Origin: Bathynomus jamesi
Taxonomy: Eukaryota > Arthropoda > Malacostraca > Isopoda > Cirolanidae
Direction of reading: 5' to 3'
NCBI GenBank assembly: GCA_023014485.1
Contig: JAJOZX010009422.1
Span: 62,001-126,000, forward strand
DNA length: 64,000 nucleotides
Below are positions 10,022 through 22,800 of this stretch, piece by piece. Position 1 is the stretch's first letter; every line of letters begins with the position of its first letter. The notes beneath the pieces are model-generated. The model was given only the letters and a program-made list of their open reading frames with translations, searched no databases and was not told the DNA's origin. A program made the position numbers and the translations under genes.

Positions 10022-11080
10022 CTATTTAAGCTTCATTATTGGAGCAGCTTTTATATAGGTGTTGAAGCTTTTAGGGTACCCTAGCCATTTCACCAGGTAC
10101 TTTTTTCTGTTTCCTGTACCTTTGCTTCCTATAATTTTCTCAATAATAAACGCATTTTTTCCTAAATTAAATGCCACTTTCTGCAACTCCTCGCGGTAAA
10201 AGCCTCCTGCGATTTCTTGCCCATTCAAATCTTCAACGTAATACAACATTATCTCGACTTTAGGTCTCATAGCCCTAACTCTAAAAATCCTACGTGTCCA
10301 ACCTTACTCAAATCCCTTCGCGAATTTATTTCCCGAACGCGACAGCCTTACATAATCATTGATTTTGAAACGTGCAGCGTGTGGAGGTGTTCTACGAACA
10401 TCTCTTCTCACACCAGGCTCTGTGCGCGTACCTCTTTCTAAAATCTCGTTAGGTGTCCCAATTGTGCGATGGTGTGAGCGGTTGTATGATGATGCCAATG
10501 ATTCCAGAATGTCTATATATCTATGTGTTTTTATGTGTAAAATAGCGGTGCATGCGTTCCTTTATGGCACGTTGAACTCTTTCAGCTAAAGACACCTTAT
10601 GTATAGAATTGCTAGTGTACTAGCTGATATTAACCCCTGTCAACATGTTCTGAAAAGATTGGCCTATAAATTCGTTCCCATATCCGGACAAAAATAGCCT
10701 GGAACCCTGTTTTCCTTCAACATCAACGTTTTGGTGGCTTTAGCAGCTGTTTCAGTTGATTTATTTTTCAGAGGAATTAGCCACAGATGTCTAGAGAATA
10801 TATCTATTATGAATAGGATGTAGCGGTAACCATCGTTATACACTGAATATCTTTGCATGTCTGTTAAATCTGCTTGCCAAATTGAGTCACTCGATGCCGC
10901 TGTTGTCTTGGCTGTTTCAAACCTTTTTCTCACAGGCTTATGAAGTGTATAAGCGTCTTGCTCCTGCAAAAACCTCTCGGCACCTTTTTTTCTCTCCCCC
11001 ATCTTGTAAACACTTCAGTACAGTCTATCTACGCCACCGTAGGAGGCTGGGCTATAAATGTCACAATAACGTCTTCTTAA
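10022..11080 (-). pseudogene. Maverick retroviral-type integrase with C-terminal chromodomain, 5' end split by BEL
   Basis: The rve integrase joins element ends to host DNA. Between 11002 and 10664 it reads DSIWQADLTDMQRYSVYNDG and YILFIIDIFSRHLWLIPL, giving the first catalytic Asp (QADL), then NRVPGYFCPDMG where the second is expected. Further fragments follow (10498-10304: HHRTIGTPNE, RFKINDYVRLSRSGNKFAKG). The last frame, 10270-10022, ends in a chromodomain-like block, KKYLVKWLGYPKSFNTYIKA. Frameshifts and stops separate the parts. The BEL element sits just after the start of the gene, and the original ATG has become TTG at about 18122. Copy 2 retains the uninterrupted arrangement. Confidence 0.82.
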
Positions 11081-11085
11081 TATGT

Positions 11086-11632
11086 TGTTAGAAAATCTAG
11101 AAGAGGAAGAACCATTGTTGTCCCAAGGCGATATGATGACTAAGCTGATTGATGCAGCATTGCTTGTATATATTAAGTTAAGGTGTGTATATATATCCAT
11201 CTCATAATTGTAAAGTTAGTGAAAAATTAACTTAATTTAGAGCTAGCATTTTTGGGCTCTTGTGGCATCATTGTTTGGCCACTCTGGTGGCATCATTTTG
11301 GGGCGCTGCGCGTCCTTTCTACTCGTTTGTGGAACGTCGTACTTACAGGGTGTGGTCTTATAGAGAGCTCTCTTGCAATTCAGTTTGGTTGTTTAGATAC
11401 AAGATTGTTGCATCGTGCAATAGTCCAGGTTGTGCTGTTGTTGCAAGGTTGAGAAAGAAGACCATAAATAGTGCCCCTTTTGTTTTTATCTTAAATTCAT
11501 ACAACTGAGGCCTAAGGTAGGCCGTAAGTTTTAATTTTAGCCTAACTTGGGCTGTAGGTTGAACTGGCCCTTTAGAACTTGGCCGTTCACGGCTCAGCTG
11601 GGATTTTGAACCCAACAAATAAATAAATAACA
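11086..11632 (+). repeat. 5' LTR of the BEL element
   Basis: 547 bp, TG...CA ends. Matches the 3' LTR except for short differences (for example gtgtgtatatatatcc versus gtgtatataatcc) and the lack of a block of about 48 bp present in the 3' LTR. A candidate primer-binding site begins directly after it at 11633 (tggtccttcagaacc). Confidence 0.92.
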
Positions 11633-11737
11633 TGGTCCTTCAGAACCGGATTCTAGCCCAAGACTGAGTCAGTGACTATTTTTCGGCAAAGTTCTGATTG
11701 TGCAAATTGTAGCCCGTTAGGCCTAGACGGGTTGAGC

Positions 11738-11963
11738 ATTATTGAATTAAGGTCCCAGGGTAGAAAGTTTGGTCGCCCAATTGCGAAACTTGGCCACTTG
11801 TCTGTCGTTGTTTTTGGCCTACATTTTACCGGTTTGGTTAATTTTGGTTTATTATTGAATTAAGGTCCCAGGGTAGAAAGTTTGGTCGCCCAATTGCGAA
11901 ACTTGGCCACTCGTCTGTCGTTGTTTTTGGCCTACAATTTATCTGTTTGGTTGAATTTGGTTT
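11738..11963. repeat. 113-bp tandem duplication in the BEL leader
   Basis: The segment beginning attattgaattaaggtccca at 11738 is repeated from 11851 with a few substitutions. It lies between the 5' LTR and gag, where untranslated leader sequence is expected. Confidence 0.85.
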
Positions 11964-12168
11964 ATTATTCGTAGGCGAAGGTTGCAGACTTTGGTGCACC
12001 AGTTACTTGGGTGGAAAAATTGATATTCCATACTGGTGGTTGGTTAGTACCCCACCTAGCAATTCAGTTTATTTGAAAAAAGCAAAATTTACGTTTGATC
12101 AGTTTGGTTAAGTATTTCTGCCAATTCAGCTCATTTGGCATTGAGCCCAATTGTTGTTTGCATTGAAG

Positions 12169-15100
12169 ATGAGTGCATCTGAATTGAACAAGTTTAAAAA
12201 AGGAGAAGCGCCTACAAATGTCTAATTACAAAGGTCATTGCCACAATAGATTCTGCCATAGAGCAAGAGGATTTAAGATTAGTGACTGCGCAGCTTTCCA
12301 TATTATAAACTAAAAAGGTTGCTCTAAGTGAAGTAAATGTTAAAATTGAGGCTCTTATAGAAGAGGATGAAATAGAAAATAACATAATTTATTTTGAAGA
12401 GATTAGTGATGATATAATTAAAGTAGGCCACCGAGCAAAAGAGTTTAGCAGCTCATTACAGTTAGAGACCAGGTCTAATAATGAAACACAACACTCAACA
12501 AATGATGTTTGTGAAGTTAAGGTTAACAGATCTGCAGTGCAATTACCGAGGCTTGTACTCAAAACATTTTCTGGGAGTATTCAGGAATGGCAAGGATGGG
12601 CAGACAGTTTTCAATCAGCAGTTCATTCTAGTCAAGTGTAAAGTGCGGTGGAGAAGTTTAATTATTTGCAGTCCCTCTTGGAAGGGGAGGCAGCAAAGAC
12701 AATAGCAGGATTAGCATTAACAGAGGCTAATTATAATGTGGCTTGGGATATATTAAAGAAACGGTTTGGTAAGCCAGAGATCTTAATTAAAAGCCACCTC
12801 CGTGAACTTTTAGCTATACCTCCTGTTAATAATCCTAATAGTGTCAAGGAGTTACGGCAGTTATATGATGAATTTGAAGTTAGAACTAGGTTCCTGGACA
12901 ACTTGGGTGTAGGAATGGAAAGGTATGGTATAATGTTGGTTACTATACTGGAGTCTAAATTGCCTAGCTCAATTTTGCTTGAATTAAGTAGGGTACACTC
13001 TACAGAACATGTGTACATCCCCCTTCAGCAGATGTTAAGTCTTTTAGGCACAGAATTAGCAAGACGAGAGGGAACTGACTTTGCGCAGTGGGATGTTAAA
13101 CAAGGGGACAAAGGCAGGCACAGCACCAAAGTTTCTACAAAAAGGAATAGCCCAGGTACAGTGTCAGCTCTACATGCATCCTCTGAGAATAAATTAAAGG
13201 GAATCAAGGAATGTATATTTTGCGAAGGCAACCACAAGTCATATAAATGTGAGGTGGCTGAGGCTTTACCTTTTGAGGAGAGAAAGGACAGGGTAACTAA
13301 GTCCACATCATGTTTTAAATGTTTTTTGAAAGGTCACAGAGCAAGGTTTTGTAAGTTTAAAATTTTGTGCAAAAAATGTCATGGTAGGCATCAGCCATTA
13401 TTGTGTGAAAACACTCCTAGTAGGCCTACCCCAGCAGTAGAGACATCAGTGGCACATGCCACTGCTATGAAAGGGAGTAAAAGTAAAGGGGGATTATTGC
13501 AAACAACTGCAGCCTTATTAATTGGGAATGATGGAGAAGCTACTGTAAGAGTGTTGTTTGATAGTGGTAGCCAGTGTAGCTTTATTAAGACCAGAATTTC
13601 CAGAAAATTGAAGTTTAAAGAACTTAAGAGGGAAAATTTAAGAATTTCTGGGTTTGGGGGTTCCGTTCAAAACCGAACCAAATTTAAGAAGGTAGAAGTT
13701 CTGGTTAAGGGGTTGTTACCACAAAGTCCCACTATCAAGGTCCAAGCTGTAGAGATTGAGGAACTTTGTGCTCCAGTCACTACTTGTTTAGATATGTCAT
13801 GTGTCCAAGAATTGCAAGTCAAAGGAATTAATTTGGGCAATAATAAGTTTGAAGGAACAGAAGATATTAGTCTTTTGATTGGAGCTGACTATTATTGGGA
13901 CTTCATCACTGGTAATATTGTCCGTACATCTCAAGGCCCGGTAGCTATTGAAAGTAAGCTAGGCTGGATGCTACATGGTAGCTATTGCAATGAAATGGAA
14001 ATTAAGGCTCTTTTTGTTAAGATTGAGGAGAACAGCCATGGTTTGGAAAGGCATTTGAAAGCATTTTGGGAACTTGAATCCATTGGCATAAAGGACAAAC
14101 AGGCAAGTACAGTGAACAATGATGTTTTAGAGCAATTTGAAAAAGGGATTGGGTTTAGAGATGGTTGCTATGAAGTTGGCCTCCATTGGAAGGATTCTTG
14201 CAAACCCGGTTCAAACCTTCAGCTAGCTAATCGGAGGTTGGAGACTTCATTGTACAGGCTAAGAAAGAATGAGGAGTTGTTAATTGAATACAATGAGGCC
14301 ATCCTAAGCTATGTAAGGGAGGGCTATGCTGAAAGGGTGCAAGGTGAGCTGGTGAACCAGGAGGCACATTATCTGCCACACCATGCAGTGGTACGGCGAG
14401 ACAAAACTACCACTAAACTGAGGGTAGTTTTTGATGGCTCAGCCAAGGACAAAGGTGGTGTGTCCTTGAATGACTGTTTGGATGCTGGGCCAAATTTAAA
14501 TGCAGATTTATTTTCCTTGTTACTGAGATTCAGGTTTGGTAGAGTAGCATTGACTGCAGATGTGAAGCAAGCTTTTTTGCGGATAAAGTTAAAACCAGAG
14601 GACAGAGATGCAGTAAGGTATCTGTGGGTGGATACGAAAGACTTGTTGGAAAATGAACCTAAGGTTCAAGCATATAGAATGAAGTCAGTGTTGTTTGGCC
14701 TCAGCTCTAGTCCATTTCTGTTGGCAGCTACTATGCAGTACCATTTTAAGAAATATTCTGAAGTCTATCCTAACACTATTGAACACATAAGGAAAAATTT
14801 TTATGTTGATGATTTGCTGTGTTCCGTGGATAATACAGAATGGCTAAACAGATATTCATGGAGGCTAGAGCTGTAATGAGGGAGGCTGGCATGGAGCTTA
14901 GAAAATGGCAGACCAATCATTCTCAATTACAAGAGTTTATGAGTCAGTCCTGTGTGGTACCTGATGCAGCAGAAAGTATTGAGGATTCTGGTATTAAGGA
15001 GTTGTGGGCAATAGACGCAAAAGTGCTAGGCATTGTTTGGCAGCAAGGAGATGATTTGTTTACCTTCAATGGGAAATCTTTAGTAGAGCTGACTGAGAAT

Positions 15101-17571
15101 GAGACAAGGTGGACAAAACGTACAGCTCTTAGTTTGGCTTCAAAGGTCTTTGATCCTCTTGGATTCCTGGCTCCATTTGTGATAAAGTCAAAAATTTGGT
15201 TTCAGAGCCTCTGGGAAATTGGACTTGGTTGGGACCAAGAGTTACCTGATCATATGGTGGTAAGGTGGAAATATTGGTTCAAAGAATTGGCACATCTTGG
15301 AGACATTGAAATCCCAAGATGGTACTTTGGAGAGTTGAACAATAGTCCAGACAATTTGGAGCTGCACATCTTTTGTGATGCAAGTGAGGAAGCCTATGCA
15401 ACTTGTATTTATATTAGAGGCACATTGCAAGAGGAAGTAAGTTGCAGGTTGGTTTGCAAAGAGAAGAGTAGCACCTTTGAAAAGCTTTCTGTTCCAAGGT
15501 TGGAATTGATGGGTGCCGTTATTGCTTGTCGGCTTGCAGTTACAGTGCAAAAGTCTTTGGCCCTCTATGAAATTCCAAGCTATTATTGGACAGACTCCAC
15601 TATAGTTTGGCACTGGTTAAGAAGTCAGGCAAGGAAATGGAAACCATTTGTTGCCAATAGGGTGGAGGAAATTCAAGCGCACACAGATCCCAAGCAATGG
15701 AAGCATTGTCCAGGCACCCAAAACCCCGCTGATTTACCAACACGAGGAATTTCAGTGAAAGATCTTGCACAGTCAAGTTTGTGGTGGAATGGGCCAGAGT
15801 GGCTAAAACTTGGAAGTGAAAACTGGCCTTCTAATCAGCCTATTGTAGGAGAATGCCAGGCTGAAGAAGCATGGGTGAGTGAGGTGAGAAAATGCGCTGT
15901 GAACAGTTGTCAAGTTATGCAGCAGGACCCCATATTGAGGCTTGAGGACATTAGCAGTCTGAAAAGATTGTTAAGAGTGACAGCATGGGTATATAGATTT
16001 ACCAACAATATTAAGGGAGAAACAAGAAGGGAAGGAATTCTGAACAGTAATGAGATTCAGCAAGCCAGGAAATACTGGGTGGTATATGTGCAGAAGGAAA
16101 AATTTGGTGAAGTGAAGGAATTGCTCACCAGCCATCCATTACAGGTTCTACCAACACATTCTGCTCTCAAGGGTTTGGATGTGTTTTTGGATCAGGATTT
16201 ATTGAGAGTAGGAGGTAGACTACAGTTTTCTGGGCTTCCAGAGGAGAAAAGACATCCAATTTTGCTACCTTCTGGGAGGCACTTTGTGGACCTTTTGATC
16301 CTGGATACTCATCATAAGCTGTTACATGCTGGAGTTAGAGAAGTGATAATAGAGATCAGACAACAGTTTTGGATTCCCAAAATTAGACAAGTAGTAAAAA
16401 AGGTCGTGCATAAATGTGTGGTTTGCAAGCGTTGGAGTGCAAAGCCTTATTATGAAAAGGTGGCTCCACTTCCAAGAGAACGGTGTGTCTATACTGCCCC
16501 ATTTGATGTAGTGGGAGTAGACTTTGCAGGGCCAGTCTATGTGTATGAGCGAGGGGAGTCTAACAAAGGTTATATATGTCTTTTCACCTGTGCTACCACC
16601 AGAGCAATCCATTTGGAGTTGGTAAGCAACTTAAGTAGTGATGTATTTCTTTTGGCCTTTAAAAGATTTGTGAACAGAAGGGGTTTCCCAAATAAAATCA
16701 TATCGGATAATGTAAAAACCTTCAAAAAGGCTGCAAAGGAACTCCAAGAAATTTGGTCCTTGCTAAAAGAGGAAGGATTCCAATCCTACTTTTCACACCA
16801 AGGGTACAGTGGGAGTTTATTGTTGAGAGAGCACCATGGTGGGGAGGATTCTGGGAAAGGCTAGTGAGAAGTGTAAAGTGTCCATTAAAGAAACTTTTAG
16901 CTAATGCTCATTTGAGCAAAGAAGAATTCTGCACTGTTTTATGTGAAGTAGAAGCAATGGTGAACAGTAGGTCTATCACTTTTGTTTATAACAGTATGCA
17001 GGATGCGGAGCCATTGACACCAAATCATTTTCTTTGTGGTAAACGATTAACATCAAGCCCCAGTGTGCCAGAAGACTTGCAGCCTATCCAGAGCACTCAA
17101 GGAGAGTTAACTAGACGGTTCAGGTACCTTGAAGAGCTACAAGATCAGTTATGGAAGAGGTGGCAGGTGGAATACTTGCCAGAACTCAATTATTACCCAT
17201 CAGGCAAGGTAAAGGGCTCCAATGCAAATTGTATCAAGGTGGGAGAAGTGGTAATGATTGGGGGTGAAAGACCAAGGCAATGCTGGAAGCTTGGCATAAT
17301 TGAAGAGTTGTTTGTTGGCAAAGACAATTTAGTTAGGTCTGCACTGGTAAAGACTTCAGGAGGAAAGTTAAAGAGACCTATACAAAAACTCTATGCTTTA
17401 GAAATCAGCAAAAACACAGATAGTCAAGATGAAACATTTGAGTTACAGCCTCATGGAGAAGGCTTGGCTAACCTTGCAGAAGGTAATGACAACAATGCCT
17501 CTTCGGTGGGGAGTGTTAGAAAATCTAGAAGAGGAAGAACCATTGTTGTCCCAAGGCGATATGATGACTAA
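12169..17571 (+). pseudogene. BEL/Pao gag-pol polyprotein, frameshifted
   Basis: A likely start ATG at 12169 is followed by stops in a decayed gag N-terminus. The main frame 12648-14876 holds the gag C-terminus, zinc knuckles (CIFCEGNHKSYKC and CFKCFLKGHRARFC), an aspartic protease (VLFDSGSQCSFIK) and the reverse transcriptase (TADVKQAFLRIKL, FYVDDLLC). A frameshift near 14838 moves to 14840-16864, with RNase H (LHIFCDASEEAYA, KLSVPRLELMG, WTDSTIVWHWL) and the integrase zinc and first catalytic region (CVVCKRW, VVGVDFAGP, ISDNVKTF). A second frameshift near 16790 moves to 16753-17571, with the catalytic-Glu block APWWGGFWERLVRSVK and the C-terminal domain LTPNHFLCGKR. The reading frame ends inside the 3' LTR. 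Confidence 0.93.
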
Positions 17572-18106
17572 GCTGATTGATGCAGCATTGCTTGTATATA
17601 TTAAGTTAAGGTGTATATAATCCATCTCATAATTGTAAGGTTAGTGAAAAATTAACTTAATTTAGAGCTAGCATTTTTGGGCTCTTGTGGCATCATTGTT
17701 TGGCCACTCTGGTGGCATCATTTTGGGGCGCTGCGCGTCCTTTCTACTCGTTTGTGGAACGTCGTACTTACAGGGTGTGGTCTTATAGAGAGCTCTCTTG
17801 CAATTCAGTTTGGTTGTTTAGATACAAGATTGTTGCATCATGCAATAGTCCAGGTTGTGCTGTTGTTGCAAGGTTGAGAAAGAAGACCATAAATAGTGCC
17901 CCTTTTGTTTTTATCTTAAATTCATACAACTGAGGCCTAAGGTAGGTCCACATCGAGTCAGCAACCCTGAGGTAGGACCTAATAGGATCTCAAATCCGTA
18001 AGTTTTAATTTTAGCCTAACTTGGGCTGTAGGTTGAACTGGCCCTTTAGAACTTGGCCGTTCACGGCTCAGCTGGGATTTTGAACCCAACAAATAAATAA
18101 ATAACA
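17514..18106 (+). repeat. 3' LTR of the BEL element
   Basis: 593 bp. It carries an extra block of about 48 bp near 17947-17994 absent from the 5' LTR. The block includes a second copy of gaggtagg, suggesting either local duplication here or slippage deletion in the 5' LTR. Confidence 0.92.
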
Positions 18107-18111
18107 TATGT

Positions 18112-18840
18112 TAACCAATTGCGTATTTTAGAGACACGTGGATAGGGTTGACCGTTGTTGTTGTTTAGCCTCTTTTTTCTCCTTTTCAGAGGTGCTACCG
18201 TTGGGGTTGATGGCGTTCTCAATTGTGACACATGGGATGCATGTTCCAAGTCTTTTAACCTGTTCAGATTTCCTGTCATTGTTTTGGGGATATTTATTTG
18301 TTGTAGTCTTGCTTTAATATGTTTCCATCCTGATGGTGAGGGCCTATCCCACTTTCTCTCCTGATCATGGACGATGTCTACGACATTCGATCCCTGTAGC
18401 TTTGCTCCTTCCACAATGATCTCACCTGTATCGGTCCAGTGTATGTTGAGATCCTCATTCAATAGCTTATAAAGACTTAAACATTTATTCCTCAATGTAG
18501 TATGTGGGAGGGTGCTTTTTAATATATGCTCGATATGTTGTGTGGCCGACCCTTAATCTTTCTTTGGTCAGCTCTCTCGTCGGACAGAGGCCCGATGTCA
18601 CCATGCCCATCGTTGTCCGTTCTAACCACGGGGATCTCTGTCGGATTCTTACAATTTTCGTACACGTGACGAAATTTATGCAGAGTTCTTGGTATAAGAT
18701 TCTTTTCACTCTTTAATAGGGCGAACCATTCGCTTTCCATTCTTTTAAGCCTGCTTTTACGGGGTTCTAAAACCTGGTCTGGACTCTTTGAACTTTGCAA
18801 TGAAGCATACACCTCATCAGTATAGGCCCCAAAATGGAAT
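18112..18840 (-). pseudogene. Maverick conserved protein upstream of the integrase
   Basis: Equivalent of the copy 2 gene at 52707-53456. Two frames are seen: 18840-18519 with DEVYASLQSSKSPDQVLEPR, KSRLKRMESEWFALL; and 18495-18112 with LYKLLNEDLNIHWTDTGEII and GSNVVDIVHDQERKW, then GWKHIKARLQQINIP and a Lys/Arg-rich end. A frame change lies between them. Its own start region has been lost, so it is joined in frame to the small basic gene upstream. The BEL insertion removes the stop context. Proteins of this type sit next to the integrase in many Mavericks; the biochemical role is unknown to me. Confidence 0.6.
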
Positions 18841-18845
18841 ATAAG

Positions 18846-18974
18846 ACGGGGAGGAATGACCCTCCTCTTTGTACAATAATTAATTTTTTTCTTCCCCACA
18901 GTTTGACTTTTACGAGCGAGTGTACGTATTATGTTCTTGTAACGGCGTAGGCGAGCCTTCTGAGGCGGTTTCAT
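18846..18974 (-). pseudogene. Maverick small basic, hydrophobic-tailed protein
   Basis: Starts MKPPQKARLRRYKNIIRTLA at 18974, an Arg/Lys-rich N-terminus. In the homologous copy 2 DNA the segment after it is hydrophobic and ends just at the start of the next gene. Here a deletion of roughly 40 bases and a frame change join it to the following gene. Short proteins of this design are frequent in Mavericks and may be virion or membrane components, which is inference. Confidence 0.5.
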
Positions 18975-19123
18975 TGATATATTTCAATTTATAACGTTAA
19001 GACAGATTTCACATATGAATTTTAAAAAGTCGGAGTCGATATTTTTAGCAAACATCTATGACACTGCCAGGGGCAGTCGATGATAGATTTTTATTAATTT
19101 ATGGTATTTCTTTAGCCGCTTTG

Positions 19124-19760
19124 TCATTCTGGAATATACACCATTTCAGGCTCGTTTGGAAATATATTTGTTCTTAGAAGCACCCTAAACGTGTTTCGCG
19201 GATGAGGGTCACAAAGCAAATATTCGTAACGCTGACTTGTAGTTTCTTTATAAACTTCCAAAAGTCCTTTCGCTGATTCGGGAACATTTGATTGGCTAAT
19301 GCCCCAGTTTGTGATACATCTCTACTTTGCGCGAATAAGACTAGATATTGTGCATTTAATGAAACATCGCGCATGTATCTATTTTTGAAAAATAGGTTCT
19401 GATTGATGAAGAATACGTTTAAGTTAAGATGGTGGGAGAAAACTGTAAATGTCTCGGCAAACGTTTTATCCATCTCCAACATGAGAGCGTCAATTACAAT
19501 GACTGTATGGTCATTTCCCTTTAACGAATTAATGTCATATACACTTTGTTGAATAAAATATCATCTTTGTACTCGTTGAACACTGATTGATACGTCGAAT
19601 ACCACCATATAACTTTATGCTCAAATTTTGAGAACATCTCTCCCTTTTCTTTAATAATTTTAAGCATAAACACAGTTTTACCACATTTTGTAGGGCCAGA
19701 TATAAGACATGTGGATGGCCTCGTGAACCTGAATTTTTCTACAGAATCCATCTCTAACAC
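19124..19760 (-). pseudogene. Maverick packaging ATPase, frameshifted
   Basis: FtsK/HerA-type (A32-like) ATPase that would pump DNA into capsids. The first part (19760-19521) has FRFTRPSTCLISGPTKCGKT with the Walker A GPTKCGKT. The second part (from 19482) reads MLEMDKTFAETFTVFSHHLN and NQNLFFKNRYMRDVSLN, the segment after Walker B. A frame disruption near 19490-19540 and another near 19240 separate it from the intact copy 2 version. The stop is at 19124-19126. It is divergent from polB, with about 100 bp between the two starts. Confidence 0.82.
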
Positions 19761-19862
19761 GTCACACTCCTAAGTGTGTCATTTACAAAATATAATAAAA
19801 ATTTAAATGGTGTTCCTAATATTCTACAATCTTGTTTTTCCTCTTCTTCCACACAACCGAGA
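19761..19862. promoter_or_regulatory. Divergent intergenic region between ATPase and polB, copy 1
   Basis: About 100 AT-rich bases separate the two divergent arms. The equivalent gap in copy 2 is 51665-51730. A bidirectional promoter is inferred from arrangement only; no clear TATA box is assigned. Confidence 0.4.
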
Positions 19863-22800
19863 ATGACGATGAGGTACAGCTTCATGTCTCCATCATCGAT
19901 ACCTGTAACAAACCACAATTCAAAGCGGAGGCATGATGAAGAGCCCCCAACCCTCTACGTCTTACGACACAAACTCCACACTAGAACCTTCCTCAAATAA
20001 AAATGTACCACCTTATTCCTGTCCAATTCTGGGTATATCCTCCAGAGCAGCAGCAGCAGCATCTTCTCGTGCTGTAGAAGATGGTATAATATTCGTGTTG
20101 GTGCGCACCGCAACCCCCACCCCAGTCCTGACTAGAAATCGGTATATAGTCAGGGTTCATCCTAGATCCATGTATAGCAACGGTGTTGAACACGGACTGC
20201 GGCGTGTAGTTGAACGTATTGTGGAGTTTGCCCTTCAGAACCGCGACGAACGTGAAATCAGGACGAGGCTGTCCTTCGGGGTCGTGTCAGATGACGGGGA
20301 TGTAGATGATTTTTGGGTAGTAATACCATTCAGACGCTTGGCAGCTGTAGATATAGAGTATATTTTGGACTGTATAATGCAGGCTTCTCAAAGTAGTACA
20401 GCCTTTAATATGGACAACTTCACGGTAAATATTGACCGTGTATTCCGTGTTGAGGGTCATAGTGCCACACCTTATACTCTTAACTTCAATTCTCCAGCTA
20501 TTTACAGGCAGCATATAAACGCCGATCGTGGTTTTGGCTTTATATCAGTAGTCTTAGCTCATATGTTCACTGTGCTAAATAAACGGGCCCAAAAAATTTG
20601 GTTGCTTACGGTAGTGGAGCGTGCCCGTAAACTAGCTGTAGACTGTAAACTTGAGTTTGACTGTAATATGGGTCCTGAAGTGTTGAGAAGAGTAAAACAG
20701 GAAATGAATGTTCGTATTGTTGTATTTGGAATGGATGATCGTCGTAGGACTGTGTATGTTTTGAAAAGCTGTGTGAAAGATCGTACAAGACCCTTACTTA
20801 TTTTAAGGCTGTCAGGGACAACGTATTTCCCATCCACAATATACGGGCTCTTTACGCGAGTTATGATAAAAGTCGAAAATATGGACGGCATCAAGATTTG
20901 TGTAAGGGGTGTCTCGAGTTTGCTGAGGATATAATGAAACATTTTAAAGTTTGCCACATGGTATGTGCGCAGTGTAAAAGTTCCAAATGTGAAAGCCGTG
21001 TATTTGAAGCTGAGAAGAGGGACTGATGTATGCAGACGCACATTTTTCAGTAATAACTGTTTTGAGCTCCATAAGTCAATAGGCATGTGCAGGAAAATGA
21101 GAATCTGTGAATGTGATATGTTTCATATGATGGATAATTGGGGGAATTTCAAGCATAAATGTGATGAAATTCACTGTTCTACATGCCATGAGAAATATGA
21201 GGCAGTTGGAGAAAAGTATATATGTTACATGAAAGACGCTAAGCCTAAAAATAGACCTTATATAACTATGTACTACGATATAGAAACATATACGACTGCT
21301 GAAACCAAAGAGGTTATCCCACATCTACTCGCAAGCCAGGCTATATGTGATGAGTGCATGGAGGTCGAGTGTGATAAGTGTCACAAATGTGGTAAACGGA
21401 AAAATGTTTTCAAAACGATTGCATATGACAGTCCCGTGAAACACTTTGTGTCGTATATTGTGAAGTCAGAGGAGAAGTTAAAAAAAATGACTGTGTATAT
21501 TCTTGCTCATAAAGGGGCAAAATTTGACACACAGTTCCTTTATAAGGACCTGCTTGAGCACGAGTCATCTGAGATATTTACAGATGATCCCTTGAAAAGA
21601 GGAAAAAACTTATATAGATGCAAATAAGAGGTAATGTACAGTTTAAAGACACTTTATTATTTACACTTTGTAAATTAACAAAGCTACTCAATGTAATGGG
21701 TGTAACCGCCAAAGTTTCAAACGGATATTTTCCTTACACATTCCTCACTAGCGAAACTTTAAATTACGTAGGACTACTTCCACCCAAACATTACTTTAAC
21801 TATGAATGTATGAGTACAGGTGAACATGAAGATTTTGACCGCTACTACAACAGTTTAAGACTCTAATCCTTACAATATAGCTGATGAATGTCAGCTTTAT
21901 TGCGTGAATGATGTGCGCGTGCTTAGAGTATGTTTCCAGGCCTTTAGAAGGATGTAACATAGACCGGTTTCAAATGCGATCCGTTGCAAGTCGCAACCAC
22001 GATCGCCTCATTGTACTTTACGGTGTTCAAGAACAATTTCATGCCTACAGACACCTTAGCCGTCATCCACAGAAACATCCCGCAGTTATGGCACAAGCTA
22101 TTACTGGCTCATACACATACAGCATCAGACAGGTGTATACATGAAGTATGCCCCGCAACACGGGGGAAGTACCCATTAATGTAATGGTCGTGTTTTTTGG
22201 ATTGATGGTCTAAGCGAAAACCTTGCCACTGGTGAGAAGACTGTGTACTCCTTTATCGGTTGTTCGTGGCACAGATGCCCCCGTCCTGAGTGTGGAATCG
22301 TAGGAGATATCCACTATAGCTCTCCTGCCGATAGTCTTGCATGGGTCCGCACCCGCGATCAGCTTAAGGCGCCCAGTTCACTCACACGGTCTTGTTGGAG
22401 CATGAGTATGATGCACGGAAGGAAACAGATAGACAGTACAGTGAAGAAATAAACACGATCAAGCGTTCAATGGTGCTGGATCTTCTCAAATTCGGTGATA
22501 GCTTGTTCGGAGGGCGTACAAATCCCTTCAAGCTATACTCTTCGCCTACGGAGAGGGTGAAACTCCATTACTACGACTTCTGTTCTTTATACCCCTACGT
22601 GATGAAGAACAATCCTTAACCCGTAGGTGCTCCTGAAAAACTGGTGGGACCTGACCTGCCCACCATCGAGGTGTTCTCAACAAATTTGAACAAGTACTAT
22701 TTCGGTCTTTCTTTCGTAGGTGTTCTCCGCCCTCGCCATTTATGGATGCGGATCTTACCCGTCGTTATAGAACACAAGCTGATGTTTCCCCTGTGCGTGA

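Larger units (their letters stand above)
11086..18106 (+). mobile_element. BEL/Pao LTR retrotransposon
   Basis: A 7.0-kb element with LTRs at 11086-11632 and 17514-18106, flanked by the 5-bp duplication tatgt at 11081-11085 and 18107-18111. Copy 2 carries the empty site (aacatattaag around 53447). The LTRs begin TGTTAG and end ACA. The polyprotein order gag, protease, RT, RNase H, integrase, with a YVDD reverse transcriptase and a BEL-type protease/RT spacing, identifies the BEL/Pao superfamily. Stops and two frameshifts make it non-autonomous. Confidence 0.93.
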
